This document shows positions 31,715-40,315 of a DNA stretch of 64,000 nt, one piece after another. How positions within the stretch are numbered: the first letter of the stretch is position 1; the number at the start of each line of letters is the position of its first letter. This DNA is from Ahniella affigens (GTDB taxonomy: Bacteria; Pseudomonadota; Gammaproteobacteria; Xanthomonadales; Ahniellaceae). Location of the stretch: the NCBI RefSeq assembly GCF_003015185.1, contig NZ_CP027860.1, positions 4,578,501 to 4,642,500 of the forward strand. Reading direction: 5' to 3'. The notes under the pieces were generated by a model. The model was not told where the DNA came from, did no database searches, and saw only the letters and a list, made by a program, of their open reading frames with translations. The translations under genes were made by a program, and so were the position numbers.

Positions 31715-34567
31715 GTGAGAAGACTTCTCTTGGCTTACGTGTTTTGTTCAGCGGCGCACGGGTATGAGATTGACACGCATGCGCGCATGACTCAATCGGC
31801 GTACGAACGCTCGACACTTTTCAACGCGCCCGCAATGAGCCGCCTCGGGTTTGACAGATTGGAGACTGCGCATCCGTTTGAGAACCCTGAGCAAGAAGCG
31901 TGTGCTGCGACCACCAGTGTCGCTAGGCGAGACAGCTATGTTGATGCTTCTCCTCAATGGCTTTCGCCTGCCCCGCCTCCCGATACCACCAACGTTCGCT
32001 ATAGGTGCCCTCAGGAATTTGAGCAACGGGTAATGCCGCTGCCGTACTCGGGCAGACTACCCCCCTCGTCGCTTGGCCAGACTCCGCAATTGCGAATCGA
32101 AGCTTGGCTGATGCGTGGCGCAATTCGAGAAGACGATTTGAAGGCCTCAAGCTACGCAAACCCAAACGATAGGCCAGATGTAGACCCATGGATGGAGATC
32201 GATCGCCCGATTTTCCATTTCTACAACCCAGTTACAAATGAGTCCGGACTTCCTTTAGTAGGCGGGCCGTCTCTTAAATGGGCACTGGGCGAAGTGGACC
32301 CGTTTGCTGCCAGCACCTCAGAGGACACCATGAGAGGCAACCACTTTAGTTACGTGGATGCCATAAAAAGCTATTACACGGCGCTAACTTACAAACAAGG
32401 CGCCCCTATCAATGCGCTGAAGGCGAAAGCAGACTCAGACGCTCGCTTGTCTCTCTATGCGTCCGCTCTCAATTCATTGGGGCATGTGATCCATCTATTG
32501 CAAGAAACCGCGAGCCCACAACATTCAAGAAGCGAGCGGCACAACTACGTCTGTAAAGGGGTCTACAAGTTCGGGAACGAAGACCCCGCAACGAGAACCT
32601 ATGAGAATTTCAGTAACTTTCGAGTCGTGTCGGAGTACAACAGAACACTCTCTCAATCCAGCTCTACGAGCGTTTATACAGCCACGAACGCTTGCGAGGA
32701 GAACGATTGGCTTGACTTGTTCAATCAAGGATTGCCAGAGGGACCGCCCGGCGGAGAGGCTTTCCGCGTAAGTACCTACCCCATCCCAAGCTTCAGTTTG
32801 CCCAGAGAGTATTTCACAACGCGCGAATCTGGTGACCCAACTGACCCAGACTTGATACCGCTGGCTACGCTGAATCAGCGACGAGGCCTTGCCGACTATG
32901 CGAATCGGGGATTTTATACGCAAGGTGGCCTTGATCAGAATCTCAATAGTCCACCAAGTATAGACTCCCCTGATGTTGTCTTTAGTCCATCAAGCACTGA
33001 TCCCATTGCCATCCCAGGTCTTGGCAGTTTGCGGCTGAAGGTCGGATATTGGAAGGTTCCCGATGCCGTCGCACCATCATATGTTGATAGCGGTTTGGAC
33101 AGCTCAGGGCGAGCGCCGATCGTTTCGAAGGGCTACTGGTCAACATTGGGCGTTCAAAGGAGCAGGAACTTAGTCTCCCTTGCCAACTACACGCAGATGG
33201 GGAATATGCTGGGACCTCGCGCAATTGCCTATAGCGCAGGCCTGATAAATCATTTCTTTCGAGGAAAGCTTGAAGTCGAACCGATTGCCCAGCGCGTTTT
33301 TGCAGTAATGAATCAGGGCGTTTCTCATACAGTTGACTCAGACGGTTACCCCAGACGGTCGGACAACAACGGTATCTTTGGATTTGAGGCAGTAAGGCTC
33401 AATGTACGAAACTCAACGGACCCAATTGTAGAATCTGGCACAGTATCTATCGTCGACCAAATTGCGGGCGGAGGGACGCTGCGAGCCGTTGCCCGCTATC
33501 ATCGAAATGCCTGCTACAAACCGGACTTGAGCGGCGAACGCGTGGAGAGCTATTCTCCGCCGCCGGCGTTGATAATTGCTGAGCCGGCATGTGTACCAGG
33601 GCAATCGCAGAGAACCGAATTTCAGGAGATTTCGGTATCGGCGCCGATTCCCGTATCCGGTCCTTCTGACTTACCGGGTGGGGCGGGTCAGCCACTTCCG
33701 GCATTTGTCGAGAAGATGTTCGATTTTTCAGCGGATCCGATCCCGATCAATGCAACTGATCTATTTATCCAAGTCGTGTACCTAGGGCGCCTTGGCGAGG
33801 AACGCGAGGCAGTCGCGGTCGGCACATTCGATGTAAGAGAGCCCACTATCGTTGCAGCCTGGAATAACACCGACTACTTTTACAACAATTCCATCTGGCT
33901 CCCTCAAAATTCCCTCTATCCGCTTCGCGCTGCGGATAATTTTCGATCTTGCTCAGGCCTTCCAGCGAAATGGATGTACAGCGTTGTTGGCGGAGCTCTT
34001 GATCCGGCATTGAAGTTTCCCGTCACGGGAAACAACCCTGGCGTCGCTCGTTATGCGTACTTGTTCGCTCCGCCAATTGGGGCAGGGAATCTAACCATCC
34101 GAAGCGTACCTGTGATGATTCCCGAACCTCACGCCGACGTTCGAGTCAGCACGACGAAGGGACGCCAACAGCAGGCAAACAAAGAGCGAATTGATAGCTC
34201 GGTGCTTGCTGCGCCACAGTACTGCCGATTGGCGGCCCCAACTGCGAATACCTATTGGTGCTGGGATCCGATTCAAAAGCGCCGTGGATTGCGATTTGGA
34301 GATGTCGCACAACCAATCTATTACTCGGTTCTCCTGGGGAACAATGGACCAGACGTGGATTCTGTTCCGCTGCCCGCTTTCACTTCGATGGACCTCCAGG
34401 ACGTTGGCGAGAACAAGTTCAATATTCCTGGGCCACTCCAGGATTGCCCAGCTCAGCCAATTTCAACTACGGCAAGTGAGGCGGAAAAAAAGCGATTCGA
34501 TTTGCAACAAGAACTTATCGAGATCGAGGAGTGGGCTGGCTGGATAGGGCTGCCCGACGAACCTTGA
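31715..34567 (+). CDS. Large exported protein with zinc phospholipase C/P1 nuclease-like N-terminus
   Basis: 950 residues from the GTG at 31715 (GGAG six bases upstream), which begins a signal peptide RRLLLAYVFCSAAHGYE. DTHARMTQSAY just after it and LGHVIHLLQETASPQHSRSE (around residue 252) resemble the metal-binding helices of the zinc-dependent phospholipase C/P1 nuclease fold (H...HxxQD..xPxH). The remaining 600 residues are beta-rich and unassigned. The substrate, whether phospholipid or nucleic acid, cannot be told. Last gene of the exported trio. Confidence 0.55.
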   Translation: MRRLLLAYVFCSAAHGYEIDTHARMTQSAYERSTLFNAPAMSRLGFDRLETAHPFENPEQEACAATTSVARRDSYVDASPQWLSPAPPPDTTNVRYRCPQEFEQRVMPLPYSGRLPPSSLGQTPQLRIEAWLMRGAIREDDLKASSYANPNDRPDVDPWMEIDRPIFHFYNPVTNESGLPLVGGPSLKWALGEVDPFAASTSEDTMRGNHFSYVDAIKSYYTALTYKQGAPINALKAKADSDARLSLYASALNSLGHVIHLLQETASPQHSRSERHNYVCKGVYKFGNEDPATRTYENFSNFRVVSEYNRTLSQSSSTSVYTATNACEENDWLDLFNQGLPEGPPGGEAFRVSTYPIPSFSLPREYFTTRESGDPTDPDLIPLATLNQRRGLADYANRGFYTQGGLDQNLNSPPSIDSPDVVFSPSSTDPIAIPGLGSLRLKVGYWKVPDAVAPSYVDSGLDSSGRAPIVSKGYWSTLGVQRSRNLVSLANYTQMGNMLGPRAIAYSAGLINHFFRGKLEVEPIAQRVFAVMNQGVSHTVDSDGYPRRSDNNGIFGFEAVRLNVRNSTDPIVESGTVSIVDQIAGGGTLRAVARYHRNACYKPDLSGERVESYSPPPALIIAEPACVPGQSQRTEFQEISVSAPIPVSGPSDLPGGAGQPLPAFVEKMFDFSADPIPINATDLFIQVVYLGRLGEEREAVAVGTFDVREPTIVAAWNNTDYFYNNSIWLPQNSLYPLRAADNFRSCSGLPAKWMYSVVGGALDPALKFPVTGNNPGVARYAYLFAPPIGAGNLTIRSVPVMIPEPHADVRVSTTKGRQQQANKERIDSSVLAAPQYCRLAAPTANTYWCWDPIQKRRGLRFGDVAQPIYYSVLLGNNGPDVDSVPLPAFTSMDLQDVGENKFNIPGPLQDCPAQPISTTASEAEKKRFDLQQELIEIEEWAGWIGLPDEP

Positions 34568-34779
34568 GGAAGTCATATTCTAATTCAGGCGGCAAATTGT
34601 CGGTCATTGCCGAGAGTTTGCACTTCTACTATGACTTGCTTCAGGTTCAATTGGCCTGGAACATACAGGACACCCAACAATTCAGAAATTTCTGACCCCA
34701 ATCTCAGATTTCAGCCAATGCGCCGGGCCTTTCTGAATGGCAAGATCACCGCAACTCCCCGCCAAGGAAGGCGATCAGC

Positions 34780-35751
34780 ATGCCACAAGCGCGCGAACGT
34801 ACCGTTCCGACCAACTGCTCAGGCTTTTACCACTGCGTCAGTCGCTGTGTCCGGCGGGCCTGGCTCTGTGGCTATGACAAGGTCAATGACAAAAATTGCG
34901 AATATCGCCGCCAGTGGGTTGAGGACCGGCTGATGGCGCTGGCCGAGGCTTATTCAGTCTCGATCTACGCCTATGCCGTCATGAGCAATCATCTGCATGT
35001 GGTGGTGAAAGTCGATGTGGTGGCCGTGCAGGAATGGTCGGATGAAGAGGTGGCTCGGCGCTGGTGCAAAGTGTTCCCGGGTTCCGACGATCCGGAGGCA
35101 CAACAGGCACGGATCTCCAACATTGCTGCAACACCGGAGCGGGTGGCAACATATCGAGATCGCCTGCGCAGTTTAAGTTGGTTTATGCGCAGCCTCGCCG
35201 AGCTGATTGCTCGGCAGGCCAACCGCGAGGACGACTGCACCGGACGGTTCTGGGAAGGCCGATTCAAAGCCCAGGCATTAGCGGATGAGCGCGCGTTGTT
35301 GGCAGCAATGGTCTACACCGACTTGAACCCGATTCGGGCGAAGATGACTGAGAAGATCATCGAGTCGAAGCACACCAGCGTTCACCAACGCATCGTCAAG
35401 ATCCGTGCCAAAGAGCTGCTGCGATTCCAACCGGTTAGGCCCATCGCCGGCATGCCGCAGGAGGCCCTGAATCTCAGCAACAAAGCCTACCTGCAACTCG
35501 TGGACGACACCGGCCGCCAATGGCACCGACGCAAGTCTGGCCGAATTGCCGCCAGCACGCGATCCATCCTGGCTGAACTCAAGATCGACCCCCAGCAATG
35601 GGATGACCAAGTCCGTGGCTTCGGGACGCGCCGCGTCACCGCGATGGGCGCCTTGGACCGACTCATCCAGTTTGCCCGCGACACGCATCGGCACTGGCTG
35701 GTGGGGTATGGGCTGGCGCGCCGGGCTTACTGGCGAGCCATGGCGTTCTGA
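34780..35751 (+). CDS. REP-associated tyrosine transposase (Y1/IS200-like)
   Basis: 323 residues with AAGGAAGG upstream. The HUH motif is HLHVVVKV in AVMSNHLHVVV; the catalytic tyrosine is probably the one in AAMVYTDLNPIRA. ACTGRFWEGRF-type sequence is typical of the TnpA-REP group. Such proteins are single-copy domesticated relatives of IS200 transposases that act on REP palindromes. REP-like repeats occur nearby (36859, 40124) and at 54944-55192; which of them it recognises is unknown. Confidence 0.85.
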   Translation: MPQARERTVPTNCSGFYHCVSRCVRRAWLCGYDKVNDKNCEYRRQWVEDRLMALAEAYSVSIYAYAVMSNHLHVVVKVDVVAVQEWSDEEVARRWCKVFPGSDDPEAQQARISNIAATPERVATYRDRLRSLSWFMRSLAELIARQANREDDCTGRFWEGRFKAQALADERALLAAMVYTDLNPIRAKMTEKIIESKHTSVHQRIVKIRAKELLRFQPVRPIAGMPQEALNLSNKAYLQLVDDTGRQWHRRKSGRIAASTRSILAELKIDPQQWDDQVRGFGTRRVTAMGALDRLIQFARDTHRHWLVGYGLARRAYWRAMAF

Positions 35752-36099
35752 CTCGCATCGGGGCCTTCGCGATCACCCACGCAAGCTCCGACTGGGGCGC
35801 ACTGAGCGCTGTCGCGTTCGACCACGCCATTCGGTGGGAAATCGTCAATTCCTTTTCCGCCGTCAACTGCGAGGGGGTATTGCACCGAAACTCTGATCAG
35901 GACAGTCTTTTCCCCCTTGGCAAGCGCGCCCTGCGGACCCAACCGCAAGTCTGATCACTCGAATCCCGATCGCGGAAACATCGCCGCGCCAGGCCCAGCC
36001 TGGCGAAATGCATGGATATCCTCCAATCCCGCCTCACCAATCCCAGCGCCTGCTACGCTCCGCCGCGTATCATCAACCCGGCAAGACAGGAGCGGATGA
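35752..36099. other. Intergenic, no gene recognised
   Basis: About 350 bases between the transposase and the FkbM gene. There is no coding sequence with support. CAGGAGCGGA just before 36100 is the ribosome site of the next gene. Confidence 0.4.
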
Positions 36100-36885
36100 T
36101 TGAGGGACTTGCTTCGCGCCGGTTTCCGTGCGCTTGGTTTCGACATTTTTCGTTACCCGAAGGGCTGCGAGCAGCTTGAGGCGCACCTGCGCTTGCTGGT
36201 GCCGAGGCGCGGGGTCGACGTTTTGTTCGATGTCGGTGCGAACCGAGGGCAGTTTGCAGCGCAGCTGCGCCGGATCCACCCTGCCCTGCAGATTCATTCA
36301 TTTGAGCCGCACCCGGCAGCGTGCGCGGCGCTGCGCGGGTGTGCCGCCAACCATCCGAGCTGGCATGTTTATGCGTTTGGCCTGGGTCGGTCGGCGGGAC
36401 GCGCCGAGCTCACGTGTTATGCGACGGACACATTCAGCTCGGTCCTGCCAATCAATGCGCTTGGGCGGCAACGCTTTTCGACGGAGCTTCGTCCGATCGA
36501 TTCGGTCGAGATAGCGCTCCGGACGTTGGCCGATGTGATCGAAAACGACCTGCGCGGGGTGTGCGGCAATCGACCCATGCTGAAGCTTGATACGCAGGGA
36601 CTGGACTTTGACGTGTTGCAGGGCGCGGGGTCTTGGCTGGATCGTTTCGACTTGGTGGTCACAGAAGCATCGTTGCGACCCATCTACGAGCGCGCCGCGC
36701 GCTTCGGTGACATTCTTGAATTTCTCACGGCGCGCGGGTTCACACTTTCTGGGTTCTTTCCGGTCAGTCGTGCAGACGACTTCAGCGTTATTGAGGCCGA
36801 CGTGGTGTTTGTGCGGCAGTATTCGGTCGCGGATTCAGGGCAGTTGGGGACTGATGACACTCACCCCGGATCAAGTCCGGGGTGA
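36100..36885 (+). CDS. FkbM-family methyltransferase
   Basis: 261 residues starting at TTG (36100), with AGGAG five to ten bases upstream. The SAM-binding motif I is LFDVGANRGQF, followed by HSFEPHP (acidic end of beta 2), LKLDTQGLDFDVLQG and LVVTEASLRPIY, all characteristic of FkbM O-methyltransferases, which often modify sugars or lipids in surface polysaccharide and natural-product pathways. The last nine codons (THPGSSPG) and the stop are supplied by the palindromic repeat that begins at 36859, so the native C-terminus was probably replaced by repeat insertion. Confidence 0.85.
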   Translation: MRDLLRAGFRALGFDIFRYPKGCEQLEAHLRLLVPRRGVDVLFDVGANRGQFAAQLRRIHPALQIHSFEPHPAACAALRGCAANHPSWHVYAFGLGRSAGRAELTCYATDTFSSVLPINALGRQRFSTELRPIDSVEIALRTLADVIENDLRGVCGNRPMLKLDTQGLDFDVLQGAGSWLDRFDLVVTEASLRPIYERAARFGDILEFLTARGFTLSGFFPVSRADDFSVIEADVVFVRQYSVADSGQLGTDDTHPGSSPG

Positions 36886-37110
36886 CCAGAGGGGTGTTGC
36901 GGGTTCAGTCGAAGACAGATCCCGGGCGCGAAGTGGTGCAAGGTATTGGAACGATGAAACTCACCCCGGATCAAGTCCGGGGTGACGAGAGGGGTGTTGC
37001 GGGTTCAATCGAAGACAGATCCCGGGCGCGAAGTGGTGCAAGGTATTGGAACGATGAAACTCACCCCGGATCAAGTCCGAGGTGACGAGAGGGGTGTTGC
37101 GGGTTCAGTC
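36859..37110. repeat. 100-bp tandem repeat containing a REP-like palindrome
   Basis: Two full units and a partial third with an exact 100-base period (palindrome starts at 36861, 36961 and 37061). Each unit begins with TCACCCCGGA...TCCGGGGTGA and continues through GAGGGGTGTTGCGGGTTCA. The third palindrome copy has one changed base (TCCGA). A single dispersed palindrome lies at 40124. The first copy supplies the stop codon of the FkbM gene. Confidence 0.9.
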
Positions 37111-37255
37111 GAACACCGATATTGGGTGCAATGCGGTGCGCCACAATGGAACGGGCCACACCCTCCCAGACTAGCGTCCAAGGCACGCAACGAGTGCGCG
37201 CCGATGTGTCACATTGCGCTTGTGCGCGGTTCTCACCATCCGGCATCATCCGCGC

Positions 37256-38611
37256 ATGAACGACGCGATTCTGAGCCCGATCGAGGCGGCCCTGCGGGCC
37301 AATCCGGACAATCAACCCTTGCTGCAAGCCTATTTGCAGGCAGCCCTCGGCGCGAATCTGGCTGGGCGGTTGGTGGCCGTGCTGAACGAGTTGGGCATTT
37401 CACCCACGCGCTTCGGGGCATTGGATCGGTTGAATGTCGCGAAGGCACTGCAGGCCGATGGCTTGCCCGAGCGCGCGCTCGAATGGGTGCCGGATGATCA
37501 AGCCGAGGCGTTGTTGCTTCGGGCACAGTTGCTGCTGACCCTGGACCAACGTGCCGCCGCGCGCGAAGCGTTGGCGGCGGCAAAAGCACTGGCGCCGGGA
37601 CTGGACGATGGCGGCCTGTCGGCGCAGCTGGACACGCGCATCGTCTCGATTGCGAGTGCCCGCCGCACCAGCGACAAGCTGCAAACGTCGGTCAACACCG
37701 AACATGATCCAGACGCTGAGAACATCTTGCTGTTTCAGCCTGCGCAATCGCGCGTGACGTTTGCCGATGTCGGTGGGCTGACCGCCGTCAAGGCCCAGAT
37801 TCGCAAACGTATCATTACGCCGTTTCAGAAGCCCTCGCTGTTCCAACGATTTGCGCGCAAGGCCGGCGGCGGCGTGCTGCTGTATGGGCCACCCGGGTGC
37901 GGCAAAACGCTGCTGGCTCGGGCGACGGCTGGCGAGTGCTCAGCAAATTTCTACAACGTGGCGGTGTCGGATGTGCTCGATCTCTACATCGGCGAATCCG
38001 AACGCAAGTTGCGGGCAGTATTCGAGCAAGCCCGGCGCAGCAAGCCGTCGGTGCTGTTCTTCGACGAGGTCGAGGCGCTCGGCGGCAAGCGGCAATACTC
38101 GCGCGAGTCCGGCACGGCAAAGCTCGTGAGTCAGTTTTTGTCCGAACTCGATGGTTTTGAGCGCAATAACGATGGCGTGTTGATTCTGGCGGCGACGAAT
38201 GTGCCTTGGGCGGTCGATCCGGCGTTTCGGCGCCCGGGTCGTTTTGACCGTGTGCTGTTTGTGCCGCCCCCGGATCAGGACGCGCGCGAGGACATTCTGA
38301 AAGGATTGCTGAAGAACCGGCCGCTCGCTGGCGAAATCGACGTTGGTTTTCTGGCGCGGCAAACCGGTGGATTCTCGGGCGCTGACCTGGCCAATCTGGT
38401 TGAGACCGCGGTCGATGAAGCCATCGAAGCAACGGTCGCGCAGGGCCATGAGGTACCGCTGTCGGATTCCTTGCTGAAGACCGCACTCAAGTCGTGCAAA
38501 CCCACGACGCTCGAATGGCTGACCACCGCGCGCAACTATGCGCGCTATGCAAACGAGGGCGGCCAGTACGATGACGTCATGCAGTTTCTCGACACGTTCG
38601 GCAAACGATGA
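37256..38611 (+). CDS. AAA+ ATPase, CDC48/SpoVK-like
   Basis: 451 residues from the ATG at 37256. The N-terminal 150 residues look like TPR or helical repeats. The AAA+ module has Walker A GPPGCGKT, the pore-loop-like DLYIGESERKLRAVF, Walker B VLFFDEVEALGG, an Arg finger region RRPGRFDRVLFVPPP and sensor 2 TGGFSGADLANLV. Such ATPases unfold or remodel protein complexes. Its stop overlaps the next start (ATGA), and a TPR-membrane gene follows, so the three products probably form a membrane-linked complex. The substrate is unknown. Confidence 0.88.
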   Translation: MNDAILSPIEAALRANPDNQPLLQAYLQAALGANLAGRLVAVLNELGISPTRFGALDRLNVAKALQADGLPERALEWVPDDQAEALLLRAQLLLTLDQRAAAREALAAAKALAPGLDDGGLSAQLDTRIVSIASARRTSDKLQTSVNTEHDPDAENILLFQPAQSRVTFADVGGLTAVKAQIRKRIITPFQKPSLFQRFARKAGGGVLLYGPPGCGKTLLARATAGECSANFYNVAVSDVLDLYIGESERKLRAVFEQARRSKPSVLFFDEVEALGGKRQYSRESGTAKLVSQFLSELDGFERNNDGVLILAATNVPWAVDPAFRRPGRFDRVLFVPPPDQDAREDILKGLLKNRPLAGEIDVGFLARQTGGFSGADLANLVETAVDEAIEATVAQGHEVPLSDSLLKTALKSCKPTTLEWLTTARNYARYANEGGQYDDVMQFLDTFGKR

Positions 38612-39069
38612 GCAGCTATCGCATTCTGGATGAACCCCGGCCGAGCGGGCTCGCGCGCCTGGTGGTCGACCCGATGTGGCCCCTGCTCGCCTGCATGCTC
38701 GTCAGTGGCAGCTTTGGGCTGGCTTGGCTCGCCTTCAATGGCTTGGCCGTGGGTTCGGTCACACGCATTCGCGAAATCACGATCTGCGTCCTCGGCATTC
38801 TCGCGTCGGTCGGATCGTTTGTGCTGCTCGCCGCCCTCGACCTGGATAAGCCGACGCTCCGCTACGCGTATCTTGGCGTCATCGTGCTGAAACTCGCTGC
38901 GGCGTATTGGGCGTCTGGCCTGCAGCAACGCTCGGTCGAACTGTTCGAGTATTTTGGCGGCAAGAAGCAAGCCGGCATGTTCGTGCTGCTTGCTGGCATG
39001 TTCCTGCTTCGACCCATGCTCACCAATGCTGCGAAAGACAGTCATTGGCTGTTTCTGCTGGTGATCTGA
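38608..39069 (+). CDS. Small integral membrane protein
   Basis: 153 residues with about four hydrophobic segments (LLACMLVSGSFGLAWLAF; ITICVLGILASVGSFVLLAAL; YAYLGVIVLKLAAAYWA; GMFVLLAGMFLLRPML). The start overlaps the AAA+ stop and the stop overlaps the TPR start by one base. No family recognised. Probable membrane anchor of the operon's complex. Confidence 0.75.
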   Translation: MSSYRILDEPRPSGLARLVVDPMWPLLACMLVSGSFGLAWLAFNGLAVGSVTRIREITICVLGILASVGSFVLLAALDLDKPTLRYAYLGVIVLKLAAAYWASGLQQRSVELFEYFGGKKQAGMFVLLAGMFLLRPMLTNAAKDSHWLFLLVI

Positions 39070-40001
39070 TGAGCTTCGATCAAGCCGCACTTGCCAAGAG
39101 ACGCGCCACCCACTTGCTGGAATTGGGCCAGATCGGGCCGGCGATTGAACAGCTTCGCCAAGTTCTCGCAACGGATCCAGATGACGCGCATGCACACGCA
39201 CTGCTCGCGAATTGCCTGCTGGCGCAAAAGCGCGTCCATGCGGCGAGCCATGAGGCTGGCCTCGCGTTGAGTCTCGATCCCGACAGCGTGTTCGGCCATT
39301 TGACGATGGCCCATTGCGCGCTCGCGGCACGGCAAATCGCCACCGCGCAGAAGCATTTGGCGCTCGCGAAAGTAGACGGGCACATGGATGCGTCGGTCTG
39401 GCTCACCGAATCGCGCCTCGCGACATTGATCAATGACCGCACACTGCGCGCGCAGGCGTTGGCGCGCGCGCACGAGTTGGAGCCGGAGAATACCGAAGTA
39501 CTGGTGGGGCTGGCCCTGCATGCGTTTGATCAGCGCCGATTTGACGAGGCGGACAAGTGGACGACAGAGGCGCTGAGTCTGGAACCCGAATCCGTGGGGG
39601 CCCTGGTCATGGCGGGGCAGTTGGCGCTGCAGCGCGGCGCAGTCAGTGATGCGCGCGAGCATGCGCTGTGGGCGCTGCAGATTGATCCGTCAGACGAAAG
39701 TGCCATGCGCCTGTTTGCGAGCATCAAGGCCCGACAGAGCCTGTTGCTTGGGGCCTGGTGGCGGCTGATGGCGTGGCTCAGCATTGGCGGTATCGCGCGC
39801 TCGACCGTGATACTGATCGCGTTCTATGTGCTCTATCGCCTGTTGGAAATCACCCTCGATCTGAAGGGCTACACCGAGGCCCGCAGTGCCGCCAACATCG
39901 TGTGGCTGCTGTTTGTGCTGTACACCTGGACGGCGCCGGCGTTGTTTGCGCGGTCGCTGAAGAAGGAATTGGGATCGGTTCGTTTGCGATCCGATTTTTG
40001 A
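39069..40001 (+). CDS. TPR protein with C-terminal membrane segments
   Basis: 310 residues from the ATG at 39069, which shares its A with the previous TGA. The N-terminal 230 residues are tetratricopeptide repeats (AIEQLRQVLATDPDDAHAHALLANCLL; ALSLEPESVGALVMAGQLALQRG; ALQIDPSDESAMRLFA). Two transmembrane helices follow (STVILIAFYVLYRLLEI; AANIVWLLFVLYTWTAPALF). It presents a cytoplasmic protein-interaction surface at the membrane, presumably for the AAA+ ATPase of the same operon. Confidence 0.8.
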   Translation: MSFDQAALAKRRATHLLELGQIGPAIEQLRQVLATDPDDAHAHALLANCLLAQKRVHAASHEAGLALSLDPDSVFGHLTMAHCALAARQIATAQKHLALAKVDGHMDASVWLTESRLATLINDRTLRAQALARAHELEPENTEVLVGLALHAFDQRRFDEADKWTTEALSLEPESVGALVMAGQLALQRGAVSDAREHALWALQIDPSDESAMRLFASIKARQSLLLGAWWRLMAWLSIGGIARSTVILIAFYVLYRLLEITLDLKGYTEARSAANIVWLLFVLYTWTAPALFARSLKKELGSVRLRSDF

Positions 40002-40123
40002 TTCCTGCGATTCAATGTGGGCGCGGTATCTACTGGCCCAACTGATCGTTGTGAGAGCAATCTGATTCACACCGGCAACGCTGCATTCGCGCGGCCCTTG
40101 CGCGACAGAGCGAGACGTCAAAC

Positions 40124-40148
40124 TCACCCCGGATCAAGTCCGGGGTGA
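40124..40148. repeat. Dispersed REP-like palindrome
   Basis: TCACCCCGGA-TCAAG-TCCGGGGTGA, a 10-bp perfect stem identical to the core of the 100-bp repeat at 36859. It lies downstream of the TPR gene and could form a transcript-end hairpin, though no T-run follows. Confidence 0.85.
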
Positions 40149-40315
40149 CGCGCGGTGTATTTGGCAGCCATCCGATAGTCGGGACCCAACAAGACGGTTT
40201 CAGTGCAGTTCGAGCAACGCAAGCGTCGCGCAGTAATTGAATCGCCCGCGCTTCCCGGGTAGGTTTGGCTGACGCCGAGCATCGTGCCTCGGCGTCTATA
40301 CCTTGGGGAGTCCAC

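Noticed and set aside
36859-37110. Possible CRISPR array (regular repeats)
   Set aside because: The period is 100 bases and the whole unit repeats, with no unique spacers; it is a tandem repeat around a palindrome. No cas genes in the window.
36587-37497. Series of open frames over the tandem repeat
   Set aside because: Their products repeat the same translated palindrome (VLRVQSKTDPGREVVQG) and reflect repeat DNA only.
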